From Streptococcus sanguinis (GTDB lineage: Bacteria; Bacillota; Bacilli; Lactobacillales; Streptococcaceae): DNA of 64,000 nucleotides. Positions 43,809 to 54,024 of the stretch are shown here, one piece after another. The stretch covers positions 563,106-627,105 of the forward strand of contig NZ_CDMW01000001.1 in the NCBI RefSeq assembly GCF_001078705.1, given 5' to 3'. Under the pieces are notes generated by a model. The model searched no databases. It was not told where the DNA came from and was given only the letters and a program-made list of their open reading frames with translations. Every line of letters starts with the position of its first letter. Within the stretch, counting starts at the first letter, position 1. Position numbers and translations under genes: made by a program.

Positions 43809-45611
43809 ATGGCAAAACAAAGAAATGAAATTGAAGAAAAATATACTTGGGATTTGAGTACTATTTTCCCAACAGATGAAGCCTTTGAAGCAGAGTTGGC
43901 GCAGGTTTCAGAAGAAGTGAAGGAAGCAGCTAGTCTGGCTGGACATTTGCTGGATTCAGCGGACAGTCTCTTAACAACGACTGAAGTGCAGCTAGACTTG
44001 ATGCGCCGTATTGAAAAGCTTTATTCTTACGCTCACATGAAGAATGACCAGGATACACGTGTGGCTAAGTACCAAGAGTATCAGGCTAAAGGCATGACTC
44101 TTTACAGCGATTTTGGTCAAAGCTTTGCCTTCTATGAGCCCGAATTTATGGCGATTACAGAAGAGCAGTACCAAGCTTTCTTGGCTGAGCAGCCAGCCCT
44201 GCAGCTGTATCAGCATTATTTTGACAAGCTTTTGAAAAAGAAAGCCCACATCCTGACACAGCGTGAAGAGGAGCTATTGGCTGGTGCTGGTGAAATTTTT
44301 GGTGCAGCAGGAGAAACCTTTGCTATCTTGGATAATGCGGATATTGTCTTTCCGATGGTGCATGACGAAGATGGAAATGAAATTCAGCTCAGCCACGGCA
44401 ACTATATCACCTTGGTCGAGTCTAAGAATCGAGAGGTCCGTAAGGAAGCTTATGAGGCTCTCTACAGCGTCTACGAGCAGTACCAGCATACCTATGCTAA
44501 GACTCTGCAGACCAATGTCAAGGTTCACAACTACAATGCGAAAGTCCGCAAGTTTTCATCTGCCCGTGAAGCGTCTTTGTCAGCGGACTTTATTCCAGAA
44601 AGTGTCTATGACAGCTTAGTTTCAGCTGTCAATAAGCATTTGCCTCTTTTGCAGCGTTATATCGCTTTGCGAGCGAAGATTTTAGGCATTTCTGATTTGA
44701 AGATGTATGATATGTACACACCTTTGTCAGAGACAGATTACAAGTTCACTTATGAGGAAGCCTTGGCTAAGTCTGAGGAAGTTCTGGCTATTCTGGGTGA
44801 GGATTATTTGAGCCGAGTCAAGACAGCCTTTTCAGAGCGCTGGATTGATGTTCATGAAAATCAAGGCAAGCGCTCAGGGGCATACTCAGGCGGGTCTTAT
44901 GATACCAATGCCTTTATGTTGCTCAACTGGCAGGACACGCTGGACAATCTCTTTACCTTGGTGCACGAGACGGGTCACAGTATGCACTCCAGCTATACAC
45001 GTGAGACCCAGCCTTATGTTTATGGAGATTACTCTATCTTCCTAGCTGAGATTGCTTCGACGACCAATGAAAATATCCTGACCGAGAAGCTCTTGGAAGA
45101 AGTAGAAGATGATGCTACTCGCTTTGCTATCCTCAATCACTTCTTGGATGGATTTAGAGGTACAGTCTTCCGTCAAACCCAGTTTGCTGAGTTTGAGCAT
45201 GCTATCCACAAGGCTGACCAAGAAGGTCAAGTTTTGACCAGCGAGTTTCTCAATGAACTCTACGCTGATTTGAACGAGAAATACTATGGTCTGAAGAAAG
45301 AAGATAATCCACAGATTCAGTACGAGTGGGCTCGGATTCCGCATTTCTACTATGATTACTATGTTTTCCAATATTCAACAGGATTTTCAGCGGCTTCTGC
45401 CTTGGCTGAAAAGATTGTCCATGGTAGTCAGGAAGACAAGGACAAGTATCTGGACTATCTCAAAGCTGGGAACTCTGACTATCCACTCAATGTCATCAAA
45501 AAAGCAGGTGTGGATATGGAAAAAGAAGACTACCTAAACGCTGCTTTTGCTGTCTTTGAGCGTCGCTTGGACGAATTCGAAGCCTTGGTCAAGAAGTTGG
45601 GACTGGCATAA
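43809..45611 (+). CDS. pepF: oligoendopeptidase F
   Basis: Cytoplasmic M3-family zinc peptidase that cleaves oligopeptides. It has 600 residues from the ATG at 43809 (SD CGGAGG). The zinc motif is HETGH (386-390) in [11 protein letters not shown], with the third ligand Glu downstream in the EIAST region. The N-terminal [17 protein letters not shown] is typical. It is followed one base later by an O-methyltransferase gene, as in other streptococci. Confidence 0.95.
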   Translation: MAKQRNEIEEKYTWDLSTIFPTDEAFEAELAQVSEEVKEAASLAGHLLDSADSLLTTTEVQLDLMRRIEKLYSYAHMKNDQDTRVAKYQEYQAKGMTLYSDFGQSFAFYEPEFMAITEEQYQAFLAEQPALQLYQHYFDKLLKKKAHILTQREEELLAGAGEIFGAAGETFAILDNADIVFPMVHDEDGNEIQLSHGNYITLVESKNREVRKEAYEALYSVYEQYQHTYAKTLQTNVKVHNYNAKVRKFSSAREASLSADFIPESVYDSLVSAVNKHLPLLQRYIALRAKILGISDLKMYDMYTPLSETDYKFTYEEALAKSEEVLAILGEDYLSRVKTAFSERWIDVHENQGKRSGAYSGGSYDTNAFMLLNWQDTLDNLFTLVHETGHSMHSSYTRETQPYVYGDYSIFLAEIASTTNENILTEKLLEEVEDDATRFAILNHFLDGFRGTVFRQTQFAEFEHAIHKADQEGQVLTSEFLNELYADLNEKYYGLKKEDNPQIQYEWARIPHFYYDYYVFQYSTGFSAASALAEKIVHGSQEDKDKYLDYLKAGNSDYPLNVIKKAGVDMEKEDYLNAAFAVFERRLDEFEALVKKLGLA

Positions 45612-45612
45612 A

Positions 45613-46296
45613 ATGGTTGAGACTTATAATCAAAACTCTAATCCCAATATGCGTCGGCCAGTGGTCAAAGAAGAAATTGTAGACTTTATGAGACAGAGAC
45701 TCCAGCCGGTCACTGGTGGACTAAAGGAGTTGGAGGATTTTGCCAAAGCTGAAAATATACCTGTGATTCCCCATGAGACAGTGGCTTACTTCCGCTTGCT
45801 ACTCGAAAGCCTGCAGCCAGAGAAGATTTTAGAAATCGGGACGGCTATTGGTTTTTCGGCCCTTTTGATGGCGGAGCATGCTCCTCAAGCTCAGATTACA
45901 ACTATTGACCGCAATCCAGAGATGATTGAGCTGGCCAAGGCTAATTTTGCTAAATATGACAGCCGTCAGCAAATCACGCTGCTAGAAGGTGACGCAATGG
46001 ATCTGCTTGAGACACTGGAGGATTCTTACGACCTTGTCTTTATGGACTCTGCCAAGTCCAAGTATGTGGTCTTTCTGCCCCAAGTCCTCAAGCGCCTCAA
46101 TCCTGGTGGTCTGGTCCTCATTGATGATGTCTTTCAAGGAGGAGATGTTGCCAAGCCTTTTGAAGAAATTAAGCGTGGTCAACGGGCTATTTACCGAGGA
46201 CTGCACAGTCTTTTTGACGCAACTTTGGACAGTCTAGATTTAACTGCGAGTTTGCTTCCCTTAGGAGATGGTCTGCTTATGATTAGAAAAAATTGA
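45613..46296 (+). CDS. class I SAM-dependent O-methyltransferase
   Basis: 227 residues from the ATG at 45613, one base after the pepF stop; translation is probably coupled because only a weak GGGA lies before it. The catechol-O-methyltransferase-like pattern is clear: SAM motif ILEIGTAIGFSALLMA, TIDRNPEMIELA, the metal-binding DLVFMDSAKSKY, and VLIDDVFQGG. The small-molecule substrate is unknown. It is conserved between pepF and prsA in streptococci. Confidence 0.85.
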   Translation: MVETYNQNSNPNMRRPVVKEEIVDFMRQRLQPVTGGLKELEDFAKAENIPVIPHETVAYFRLLLESLQPEKILEIGTAIGFSALLMAEHAPQAQITTIDRNPEMIELAKANFAKYDSRQQITLLEGDAMDLLETLEDSYDLVFMDSAKSKYVVFLPQVLKRLNPGGLVLIDDVFQGGDVAKPFEEIKRGQRAIYRGLHSLFDATLDSLDLTASLLPLGDGLLMIRKN

Positions 46297-46409
46297 TATC
46301 TCTGATTTTTTCCTAATTTCCAAAAATTTTTAGTAAAATTTAAGATATCAATTCAAATTTGTGCTACAATAGAAAACGTGAACTTTTAAGAATAAGGAGT
46401 CAATATAAA

Positions 46410-47417
46410 ATGAAGAAAAAAATATTTGCAGGAGCTGTGACACTCTTGTCAGTCGCTGTATTGGCAGCATGTTCTAACTCAGAAGGCAAGGACATCGTGA
46501 CCATGAAAGGAAACACGATTACTGTCAATGAATTCTACGATCAAGTGAAAAACAATGGTGCTGCTCAGCAGGTCTTGCTGCAGATGGCTATCAAAGACAT
46601 CTTTGAAGAAAAATACGGCAAAGACGTCAAAGACAAGGATGTTAAGGATGCTTTCGAAAAGTCTAAAACGGCTTACGGTACAGCTTTTGCTCAAGTCTTG
46701 GCCCAAAACGGATTGACCGAAGATGCCTACAAGGAGCAAATCCGCACCAATATGCTGGTAGAGCATGCCGTTAAGAAGGCTGCTGAAAAAGAGCTGACTG
46801 ACGAAAACTACAAGGCTGCCTTTGAAAACTACACGCCAGAAGTAACGGCTCAAATCATCAAGGTTGACAGCGAAGACAAAGGTAAGGAAGTTCTCGAAAA
46901 AGCTAAAGCAGAAGGAGCAGACTTCAGTCAAATCGCTAAGGAAAACTCTACCGATGCTGCCACCAAGGAAAAAGGCGGAGAAATCAAGTTTGACTCTGGC
47001 TCTACTGATGTTCCAGATGCTGTCAAAAAAGCTGCTTTTGCTTTGGAAGAAAATGGCGTTTCAGACCTTGTGACAGTGCCAGATTCACAGTACTCAGCAA
47101 GCTACTATATTGTTAAGCTGGTCAAGAAGTCAGAGAAATCTTCTAACTGGAAAGACTACAAAGACAAGCTGAAAAAGATTATCATTGCGCAAAAAGAAAA
47201 AGATACTAGCTTCATCCAAAGCGTTGTGGCAAAAGAGCTGAAAGATGCTAACATCAAGGTTAAGGACAGTGCTTTCCAATCTATCTTTGCTCAATATATC
47301 GAAACGACAGGTTCTTCAACTTCTTCATCAAGTGCTGCCAGCAGCTCAAAGACATCCGAGTCTAGCTCAGCAGCTGAAAGCAGTTCAGAAGAAGCTTCTT
47401 CATCAGCCGCAGAATAA
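46410..47417 (+). CDS. prsA: foldase lipoprotein PrsA (parvulin-type PPIase)
   Basis: Extracellular membrane-anchored chaperone that helps exported proteins fold. It has 335 residues from the ATG at 46410 (SD AAGGAG). The lipobox is LAAC (about Cys22). A helical N-terminal domain is followed by a parvulin domain (about 143-240; TAQIIKVDSEDKGKEVL, FSQIAKENSTD, GGEIKF), a C-terminal helical part and a Ser-rich tail of about 45 residues. It is the last gene before the T-box promoter. Confidence 0.93.
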   Translation: MKKKIFAGAVTLLSVAVLAACSNSEGKDIVTMKGNTITVNEFYDQVKNNGAAQQVLLQMAIKDIFEEKYGKDVKDKDVKDAFEKSKTAYGTAFAQVLAQNGLTEDAYKEQIRTNMLVEHAVKKAAEKELTDENYKAAFENYTPEVTAQIIKVDSEDKGKEVLEKAKAEGADFSQIAKENSTDAATKEKGGEIKFDSGSTDVPDAVKKAAFALEENGVSDLVTVPDSQYSASYYIVKLVKKSEKSSNWKDYKDKLKKIIIAQKEKDTSFIQSVVAKELKDANIKVKDSAFQSIFAQYIETTGSSTSSSSAASSSKTSESSSAAESSSEEASSSAAE

Positions 47418-47419
47418 GG

Positions 47420-47448
47420 TTGACGAAAAGACAATAAGCAAGTATAAT
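47420..47448 (+). promoter_or_regulatory. promoter of the T-box/LOR-alaS operon
   Basis: TTGACG and TATAAT are separated by 17 bases directly after the prsA stop codon. Confidence 0.75.
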
Positions 47449-47454
47449 AAGACT

Positions 47455-47632
47455 GGTGAGAATTGATTTTTCAAGTTCTTAGTTCAGAGAATTGGCGGTG
47501 CTGCGAGCCATCTGAGACGGGGAATCATGCTACTCATCTAGCAAAATAGAATACGAAATGAGAATGACAAGTTCATTGAATGAAGGTGGTACCGCGGTTT
47601 TTCGCCCTTCGGACAAGGAACTTGTCTTTTAT
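47455..47632 (+). ncRNA. T-box riboswitch, probably alanine-specific
   Basis: The T-box sequence AAGGTGGTACCGCG (47583-47596) is exact. The terminator arms are GACAAGTTC (47566-47574) and GAACTTGTC (47618-47626), followed by TTTT. The T-box overlaps the region between the arms, so the antiterminator and terminator exclude each other. A stem I region with GCT at 47529-47531 is a plausible alanine specifier, consistent with alaS downstream. Uncharged tRNA(Ala) should allow readthrough into the LOR gene and alaS. Confidence 0.88.
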
Positions 47633-47653
47633 GTTGACTCTGGAGGTAACATA

Positions 47654-48139
47654 ATGAAAACCTATCTTGTCAAACAGAAATTTCGCTTAGGCGGCGAACG
47701 CTTTGATATCAAGGACGATCGAGGGAATGTGGATTACCAAGTGGAAGGTTCTTTCTTCCAGATTCCTAAGACCTTTACTATCTATGATAGTCAGGGGCAA
47801 ATCGTCAGTCAGATTACCAAGACCTTTCTAACTTTCCTGCCCCAGTTTGAAATCAAACTCAGCAGCGGGCATAGCTTTTATATCCGTAAGAAAATCTCTT
47901 TTTTACGTGATAAATATAGATTTGATAATTTGGGTCTTCGAGTTGAAGGGAACATCTGGGATTTAAACTTTCGTCTGCTGGATGACAGCAATCAAGTCGT
48001 TGCAGAGATTACCAAGGAGCTTTTCCATCTAACCTCTACTTATCAGGTGAGTGTCTATGATGAGGCTTATTCAGATTTGGTGATTTCACTCTGTGTCGCT
48101 ATTGATTATGTCGAAATGCTGGAAAGTTCGTCATCATAA
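47654..48139 (+). CDS. LURP-one-related (LOR/DUF567) protein
   Basis: 161 residues from the ATG at 47654 (SD CTGGAGG). The tubby-like beta-rich LOR fold is suggested by MKTYLVKQKFRLGGERFDI, VEGSFFQIPKTFTIYD, and the repeated hydrophobic strands ending in ITKTF and ITKELF. It has no signal or membrane segment. Proteins of this family (YxjI) have no settled function; membrane or lipid binding has been proposed for the fold. It is the first gene after the T-box and 39 bases before alaS, so it shares amino-acid-responsive control. Confidence 0.8.
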   Translation: MKTYLVKQKFRLGGERFDIKDDRGNVDYQVEGSFFQIPKTFTIYDSQGQIVSQITKTFLTFLPQFEIKLSSGHSFYIRKKISFLRDKYRFDNLGLRVEGNIWDLNFRLLDDSNQVVAEITKELFHLTSTYQVSVYDEAYSDLVISLCVAIDYVEMLESSSS

Positions 48140-48178
48140 TGCAATTATTTTTAGAAAAAATTTAAGGAGAAAAAATAA

Positions 48179-50797
48179 ATGAAACAAATGTCAAGTGCTC
48201 AGGTTCGTCAAATGTGGCTGGATTTTTGGGCAACTAAAGGTCATGCAGTAGAACCATCTGTCAGCTTGGTGCCAGTCAATGATCCAACCTTGCTCTGGAT
48301 TAACTCTGGTGTAGCGACCCTCAAGAAATACTTCGATGGAACCATCATTCCAGAAAATCCTCGAATTACCAATGCTCAAAAAGCCATTCGGACCAATGAT
48401 ATTGAAAATGTTGGAAAAACTGCCCGCCACCATACCATGTTTGAGATGCTGGGTAACTTCTCTATCGGCGATTATTTCCGTGATGAAGCGATTGAGTGGG
48501 CTTACGAGCTTTTGACTAGCCCTGAGTGGTTTGATTTTCCCAAAGACAAGCTCTACATGACCTACTATCCAGACGACAAGGACTCTTACAACCGCTGGAT
48601 TGCTATGGGCGTTGAGCCTAGTCATTTGATTCCGATTGAGGACAACTTCTGGGAAATCGGTGCGGGACCTTCTGGACCAGATACAGAGATTTTCTTTGAC
48701 CGGGGTGAGGCTTTTGATCCAGAAAATATTGGAGTGCGCCTCTTAGAAGAAGATATTGAAAACGACCGTTATATCGAAATCTGGAATATCGTCTTGTCAC
48801 AATTCAACGCTAACCCTGCTGTACCGCGTAGCGAGTACAAGGAATTGCCGCATAAGAACATTGATACGGGCGCAGGTTTGGAGCGATTGGTGGCTGTTAT
48901 CCAAGGGGCTAAGACCAACTTTGAGACTGACCTCTTCATGCCAATCATTCGTGAAGTAGAGAAGCTGTCCGGCAAGGCCTATGACCAAGATGGCGACAAT
49001 ATGAGTTTCAAGGTGATTGCAGACCATATCCGCTCGCTCTCCTTTGCCATTGGTGATGGGGCTCTTCCTGGAAATGAAGGCCGTGGCTATGTTCTTCGCC
49101 GTCTTCTCCGCCGTGCTTCAATGCATGGTCAAAAGCTGGGCATCGAAGGGACTTTCCTTTACAAGCTGGTACCAACTGTGGGCAAGATTATGGAAAGCTA
49201 CTATCCAGAAGTCCTTGAAAAGAAGGACTTTATCGAAAAGATTATCAAGAGTGAGGAAGAATCTTTTGCCCGCACCCTACACTCTGGTCAACACTTTGCC
49301 CAAGGCATCGTAGCGGACCTGAAAGAAAAAGGTCAGACAATCATCTCTGGTCAAGATGCCTTCAAACTCTACGATACTTACGGCTTCCCGCTGGAGTTGA
49401 CTGAGGAAATCGCTGAAGAAGCAGGTATGACTGTAGACCGTGCTGGCTTTGAAGCGGCTATGAAAGAGCAGCAGGATCGGGCGCGTGCTTCTGTCGTCAA
49501 GGGCGGATCAATGGGCATGCAAAATGAAACCCTGCAGGCTATCACTGTAGAGAGTGTCTTTAACTACGAAAAAGAAGAGCTGACAGCTGAACTCCTTGCT
49601 ATCGTGGCGGATGATGCAGCAGTGGAGTCTGTTGAGACAGGTACAGCTGCCCTCATCTTTGCAGAAACACCATTCTACGCTGAAATGGGTGGTCAGGTAG
49701 CCGACCACGGCCAAATCTTTGATGCGGCTGGTAATCTGGTAGCGCAAGTAAGGGACGTGCAAAAAGCACCAAATGGACAGCCATTGCATACTGTAGAAGT
49801 CTTGGCTCCTCTGGCTCTTGGTCAAAACTATAAACTGGAAATCGACCACAGCCGTCGCCACCGTGTGATGAAAAACCACACGGCGACTCACCTCTTGCAT
49901 GCAGCCCTGCATAATGTTCTTGGTAACCATGCAACACAGGCTGGCTCTCTGAACGAAGTAGAATTCCTGCGCTTTGACTTTACGCATTTCCAAGCAGTGA
50001 CAGCAGAAGAACTGCGCGCTATTGAGCAAGAAGTCAATGAGAAAATCTGGGAAGCTCTTGCTATCGAGACAGTAGAGACAGATATTGACACGGCTAAGGA
50101 AATGGGTGCCATGGCGCTCTTTGGCGAAAAGTATGGTAAAGAAGTTCGCGTCGTAACCATCGGCGACTACTCTGTCGAGCTTTGCGGAGGAACCCACGTA
50201 GGCAACACTTCTGAAATCGGTATTTTCAAGATTGTCAAAGAAGAGGGTATCGGATCTGGAACTCGCCGTATCTTGGCAGTCACCAGCAAGGAAGCTTTTG
50301 AAGCCTACCGTGAGGAAGAAGAGGCGCTTAAGGCTATTGCAGCAACCCTCAAGGCACCGCAAATCAAGGAAGTGCCTCACAAGGTAGAAGCGCTGCAAGA
50401 GCAGCTGCGTCAACTCCAAAAAGAGAATGCAGAGCTCAAGGAAAAGGCAGCAGCAGCGGCCTCTGGTGAAGTCTTCAAGAATGTTCAAGAGGCAAATGGA
50501 CATAGCTTTATCGCTAGTCAGGTCTCTGTTTCTGATGCAGGTGCTTTGCGTACCTTTGCGGACACTTGGAAGCAGAAGGACTATTCAGATGTTCTTGTAC
50601 TGGTCGCAGCAATTGGAGACAAGGTCAATGTCCTTGCAGCCAGCAAGACCAAGGACGTACATGCTGGTAATCTGATTAAGGAATTGGCGCCGATTGTGGA
50701 TGGTCGAGGCGGTGGTAAGCCAGACATGGCTATGGCCGGCGGCAGCAAGCAATCAGCTATTCAAGACCTGCTAGCAGCAGTTGCTGAGAAGTTGTAA
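48179..50797 (+). CDS. alaS: alanyl-tRNA synthetase
   Basis: 872 residues, full length. The N-terminal class II catalytic core has [14 protein letters not shown] and [14 protein letters not shown]. The central editing domain has the zinc-type motifs [13 protein letters not shown] and [15 protein letters not shown]. The C-Ala domain ends with [24 protein letters not shown] precedes the ATG. It is controlled by the upstream T-box through the LOR gene. Confidence 0.97.
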   Translation: MKQMSSAQVRQMWLDFWATKGHAVEPSVSLVPVNDPTLLWINSGVATLKKYFDGTIIPENPRITNAQKAIRTNDIENVGKTARHHTMFEMLGNFSIGDYFRDEAIEWAYELLTSPEWFDFPKDKLYMTYYPDDKDSYNRWIAMGVEPSHLIPIEDNFWEIGAGPSGPDTEIFFDRGEAFDPENIGVRLLEEDIENDRYIEIWNIVLSQFNANPAVPRSEYKELPHKNIDTGAGLERLVAVIQGAKTNFETDLFMPIIREVEKLSGKAYDQDGDNMSFKVIADHIRSLSFAIGDGALPGNEGRGYVLRRLLRRASMHGQKLGIEGTFLYKLVPTVGKIMESYYPEVLEKKDFIEKIIKSEEESFARTLHSGQHFAQGIVADLKEKGQTIISGQDAFKLYDTYGFPLELTEEIAEEAGMTVDRAGFEAAMKEQQDRARASVVKGGSMGMQNETLQAITVESVFNYEKEELTAELLAIVADDAAVESVETGTAALIFAETPFYAEMGGQVADHGQIFDAAGNLVAQVRDVQKAPNGQPLHTVEVLAPLALGQNYKLEIDHSRRHRVMKNHTATHLLHAALHNVLGNHATQAGSLNEVEFLRFDFTHFQAVTAEELRAIEQEVNEKIWEALAIETVETDIDTAKEMGAMALFGEKYGKEVRVVTIGDYSVELCGGTHVGNTSEIGIFKIVKEEGIGSGTRRILAVTSKEAFEAYREEEEALKAIAATLKAPQIKEVPHKVEALQEQLRQLQKENAELKEKAAAAASGEVFKNVQEANGHSFIASQVSVSDAGALRTFADTWKQKDYSDVLVLVAAIGDKVNVLAASKTKDVHAGNLIKELAPIVDGRGGGKPDMAMAGGSKQSAIQDLLAAVAEKL

Positions 50798-50816
50798 TAT
50801 GAGATAACAGATAGAT

Positions 50817-50848
50817 GAAAAGGTCTGCTCTTTGGGCAGATCTTTTTC
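50817..50848 (+). terminator. terminator after alaS
   Basis: AAAAGGTCTGC pairs with GCAGATCTTTTT. Confidence 0.8.
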
Positions 50849-50954
50849 TGTGCTCTTAGATTTCTTACTTCTCTATATGATAAGCAAATAAGTCGCTTTT
50901 CGGCAAGAAATCATGAATGTTCTTTCACATAATTAATGATATTTCCAAAAATAT

Positions 50955-50968
50955 TGCATAAAAATACA
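50955..50968 (+). promoter_or_regulatory. ARG-box-like ArgR site upstream of argC
   Basis: TGCATAAAAATACA agrees with the arginine-repressor half-site layout (TGAAT-WWWW-ATTCA) at 12 of 14 positions and lies just upstream of the argC -35. A second, weaker match (CGCATATTTATACG, 51010-51023) lies after the -10. The argR gene at 33447-33917 is a candidate regulator. Confidence 0.55.
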
Positions 50969-50976
50969 GAAAATGC

Positions 50977-51044
50977 TTGACAAAGGGAAAATATGCGAGT
51001 AAAATAAAACGCATATTTATACGGAGGTGTTTTAAAAATATGCG
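50977..51044 (+). promoter_or_regulatory. argC promoter with palindrome around -10 and start-codon hairpin
   Basis: TTGACA (50977-50982) and TAAAAT (51000-51005) are 17 bases apart. AAATATGCG (50989-50997) and CGCATATTT (51010-51018) form a perfect nine-base palindrome centred on the -10. A third copy, AAATATGCG (51036-51044), contains the argC ATG and can pair with 51010-51018 in the mRNA. That leaves the SD GGAGGT in the loop and the start codon in the stem. Confidence 0.7.
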
Positions 51045-52062
51045 TATTTCGATTGTGGGAATTACTGGTTACTCAGGTATGGAACTCCTCCGTATTTTAC
51101 TGCAGCATCCGCAGGCGGAAGTCGTTTCCCTTCATGCCAGCCAAGATATGAACTCTCCTGTGTCGGAGTTATATGCTCATTTGAAGGGGATTTGCGACCT
51201 GAAAATAGAAGGTTTCGACAGTCAGGAAATTATGCGACGAGCAGATCTTGTTTTCTTTGCAACATCAAGCGGAGTGGCTAAAGATTTGTCAAAAGACTTT
51301 GTGGAAGCGGGATTTCCAGTTATTGACCTATCTGGTGATCATCGCTTGCCAGGGAATATTTATAAAAAATGGTATCAGAAAGAGGCAGCTGAAGACCATG
51401 TTCAAAAAGAGTTTATTTATGGGCTGTCTGAGTTTACAGATGTCAGAGGTAAGAAATTTATTGCCAATCCTGGCTGTTATGCGACGGCTACAGAGTTGGC
51501 CTTGATTCCCTTGCTACAGGCTCAGGCTATTGAGCTGGACTCCATTATTGTCGATGCCAAAAGTGGCTTAACAGGGGCGGGGAAAAATCCAGCTGCATCC
51601 AGCCATTTTGTCTATGTGCACGATAACTATGTGACTTACAAGTTAAATCAGCATCAGCATATTCCTGAGATTGTGCAACAGTTGCAGCGTTTTGATGAGA
51701 GATTGCAGCAGATTCAGTTTTCAACTTCCCTCATTCCCGTCAATCGTGGCATCGTAGCAACGGTTTACAGCAAGTTAAAAGAACCTTTGACTCGGGAAGA
51801 ACTGACTTCTATTTACCAAGAATGCTATCAGGACAAGCCTTTTGTCCGTATCCAAGCAACTCTGCCGAATCTGCACCAGGTTGTTGGTACTAATTATACA
51901 GATATTGGTTTTGACTATAATCCTGTGACAAATATTTTAACTGTCATGGCTGTGCTGGATAACTTGATTAAAGGGGCTGCTGGTCAGGCAGTTCAAAATA
52001 TGAATCTGATGCTGGGCTTTCCTGAAACAGATGGTCTGTTCAGTCAACCGTCCTATGTCTAG
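51040..52062 (+). CDS. argC: N-acetyl-gamma-glutamyl-phosphate reductase
   Basis: Third enzyme of arginine biosynthesis by the acetylated route. It has 340 residues from the ATG at 51040 (SD CGGAGGT). The NADP-binding N-terminus is [18 protein letters not shown], the catalytic cysteine is in [15 protein letters not shown], and the substrate region is [12 protein letters not shown]. It heads argC-argJ-argB-argD; the start codon lies in a potential hairpin. Confidence 0.95.
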   Translation: MRISIVGITGYSGMELLRILLQHPQAEVVSLHASQDMNSPVSELYAHLKGICDLKIEGFDSQEIMRRADLVFFATSSGVAKDLSKDFVEAGFPVIDLSGDHRLPGNIYKKWYQKEAAEDHVQKEFIYGLSEFTDVRGKKFIANPGCYATATELALIPLLQAQAIELDSIIVDAKSGLTGAGKNPAASSHFVYVHDNYVTYKLNQHQHIPEIVQQLQRFDERLQQIQFSTSLIPVNRGIVATVYSKLKEPLTREELTSIYQECYQDKPFVRIQATLPNLHQVVGTNYTDIGFDYNPVTNILTVMAVLDNLIKGAAGQAVQNMNLMLGFPETDGLFSQPSYV

Positions 52063-52079
52063 ATGAGAAAGGGTTAAAT

Positions 52080-53273
52080 ATGAAGATTATTGATGGAACG
52101 ATTGCCAGTCCGCTAGGCTTTTCGGCTGATGGTTTACACGCTGGCTTTAAGAAAAAGAAGTTAGATTTTGGCTGGATTGTATCAGAAGTGCCGGCCAGTG
52201 TGGCAGGAGTCTATACGACCAATAAGGTCATTGCTGCTCCGCTTCTAGTGACCAAAGCATCAATCCAAAAGAGCCAGAAATTGCAGGCAATAGTTGTAAA
52301 TTCTGGTGTTGCTAATTCTTGTACAGGTCAGCAGGGACTGGCCGCTGCCTATGAGATGCAGCGATTGACTGCCCAAAAGCTGGAGGTTGAGCCCGACTTG
52401 GTAGGTCTGGCTTCTACAGGAGTCATCGGCGAGCAGCTTCCAATGGATGCTCTGAAAAATGGCCTGTCACAGATTCTGGTGAGTGGGAAGGCAGATGATT
52501 TTGCTGAGGCTATCTTAACGACGGATACTTGTACCAAGACCTGTGTAGTCACAGAAGAGTTTGGCACAGACCTGGTGACGATGGCAGGGGTGGCTAAGGG
52601 ATCGGGCATGATTCATCCGAATATGGCGACTATGCTGGCCTTTATCACTTGTGATGCCAATATTTCCAGTGCTACCCTGCAAGCGGCTCTCAGTCAGCAT
52701 GTGGAGACGACTTTCAACCAAATCACGGTGGATGGAGATACATCGACCAATGACATGGTGCTAGTCATGGCTAACGGCTGCCGACAAAATGAAGAAATTC
52801 TGCCAGATACAGAAGAATTTGAAAAGTTTTCCAAGATGCTCCGCTATCTTATGGCTGACTTGGCTAAGAAAATTGCCAAGGATGGCGAGGGAGCGACCAA
52901 GCTGATTGAGGTCAATGTTCGGCATGCTAAGGATGAACAGAGCGGGCGTATGATTGCTAAGAGTGTCGTTGGCTCTAGCTTGGTCAAAACAGCTATTTTT
53001 GGTCAAGATCCCAATTGGGGACGAATCTTAGCAGCTATCGGCTATGCGGGAGCAGATGTCTCAGTAGACAATATTGATATTTGGATTGAGGGGATTCCAG
53101 TCATGCAGGCCTCTAGCCCTGTGGCTTTTGACCCCGAGGAGACGAGTGATGCCATGGCTGGGGAGCTGCTGACCTTGACCATTAACCTACACGATGGGGA
53201 CGCTGAAGCTCAGGCCTGGGGCTGCGATCTATCCTATGATTATGTGAAAATCAATGCCCTCTATAGAACCTAA
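52080..53273 (+). CDS. argJ: bifunctional ornithine acetyltransferase / N-acetylglutamate synthase
   Basis: Recycles the acetyl group from N-acetylornithine to glutamate and may start the cycle with acetyl-CoA. It has 397 residues. The autoproteolytic nucleophile is Thr184 in MATMLAF, preceded by GVAKGSGMIHPN. Also visible are GVYTTNKVIAAP and VDGDTSTNDMV. It lies 17 bases after argC. No separate argA is seen. Confidence 0.95.
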   Translation: MKIIDGTIASPLGFSADGLHAGFKKKKLDFGWIVSEVPASVAGVYTTNKVIAAPLLVTKASIQKSQKLQAIVVNSGVANSCTGQQGLAAAYEMQRLTAQKLEVEPDLVGLASTGVIGEQLPMDALKNGLSQILVSGKADDFAEAILTTDTCTKTCVVTEEFGTDLVTMAGVAKGSGMIHPNMATMLAFITCDANISSATLQAALSQHVETTFNQITVDGDTSTNDMVLVMANGCRQNEEILPDTEEFEKFSKMLRYLMADLAKKIAKDGEGATKLIEVNVRHAKDEQSGRMIAKSVVGSSLVKTAIFGQDPNWGRILAAIGYAGADVSVDNIDIWIEGIPVMQASSPVAFDPEETSDAMAGELLTLTINLHDGDAEAQAWGCDLSYDYVKINALYRT

Positions 53274-53284
53274 GGAGAAATGCG

Positions 53285-54022
53285 ATGAAAGATGTGATTG
53301 TTATAAAAATTGGCGGTGTTGCTGCGCAAAAGCTGTCTACTAAGTTTATCAAGCAAATGCAAGCGTGGATAGCAGCTGGTAAGAAAATCGTGGTCGTTCA
53401 CGGGGGCGGTCTGGTCATTAACCAACTCATGAAAGAGCGTCAGCTGCCTACTCGCAAGGTTAAGGGGTTGCGGGTAACAGCTAAGTCTGACTTACCCATT
53501 ATTGAGCAGGCCTTGCTAGGTCAAGTCGGCCGGACGCTGACTCAAGAACTGAACGATTCAGATATTGAAAGCCTTCAGCTGGTTTCACATTTGGGAAAGA
53601 CAGTTTCGGCGGATTATATCGACAAAGACCTCTATGGCTATGTCGGTCAGGTGAAGGCGATTCAAACTGCTTATCTAGAGCAGCTGCTGGCTGCGGACAT
53701 CGTCCCAGTGCTGGCTTCGCTAGGGGAAAATGCAGCTGGCGAGCTCTTAAATATCAATGCAGACTATCTAGCTGCGGCAGTTGCCAGTAGCTTGCAGGCA
53801 GAGAAGCTGATCCTGATGACAGATATAGAAGGAGTTTTAGAGGATAAAAAAGTCCTGTCCCAGCTTCTGACCAGTCAGGTGTCCAAGAAGATTCAGACAG
53901 GTGTCATCAAGGGCGGCATGATTCCTAAGATCGAGAGTGCTGTTCAGACTGTGCTTTCCGGTGTCGGGCAGGTTCTGATTGGTGACAATCTTTTGACGGG
54001 CACCTTGATAGCAGAGGGATAA
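53285..54022 (+). CDS. argB: acetylglutamate kinase
   Basis: Phosphorylates N-acetylglutamate. At 245 residues it is of the short type without the N-terminal helix that arginine-inhibited hexameric enzymes use, so strong feedback inhibition is less expected. Motifs are VIKIGGVAAQK, VVVHGGGLVINQ, LNINADYLAAAVA and KGGMIPKIESA. SD AAGGAGAA; 11 bases after argJ. Confidence 0.94.
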   Translation: MKDVIVIKIGGVAAQKLSTKFIKQMQAWIAAGKKIVVVHGGGLVINQLMKERQLPTRKVKGLRVTAKSDLPIIEQALLGQVGRTLTQELNDSDIESLQLVSHLGKTVSADYIDKDLYGYVGQVKAIQTAYLEQLLAADIVPVLASLGENAAGELLNINADYLAAAVASSLQAEKLILMTDIEGVLEDKKVLSQLLTSQVSKKIQTGVIKGGMIPKIESAVQTVLSGVGQVLIGDNLLTGTLIAEG

Positions 54023-54024
54023 CG

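Noticed and set aside
49508-50503. 331-codon antisense frame in alaS
   Set aside because: Shadow of the alaS codon pattern; no SD, no family motifs, Cys/Leu/Phe-rich nonsense composition.
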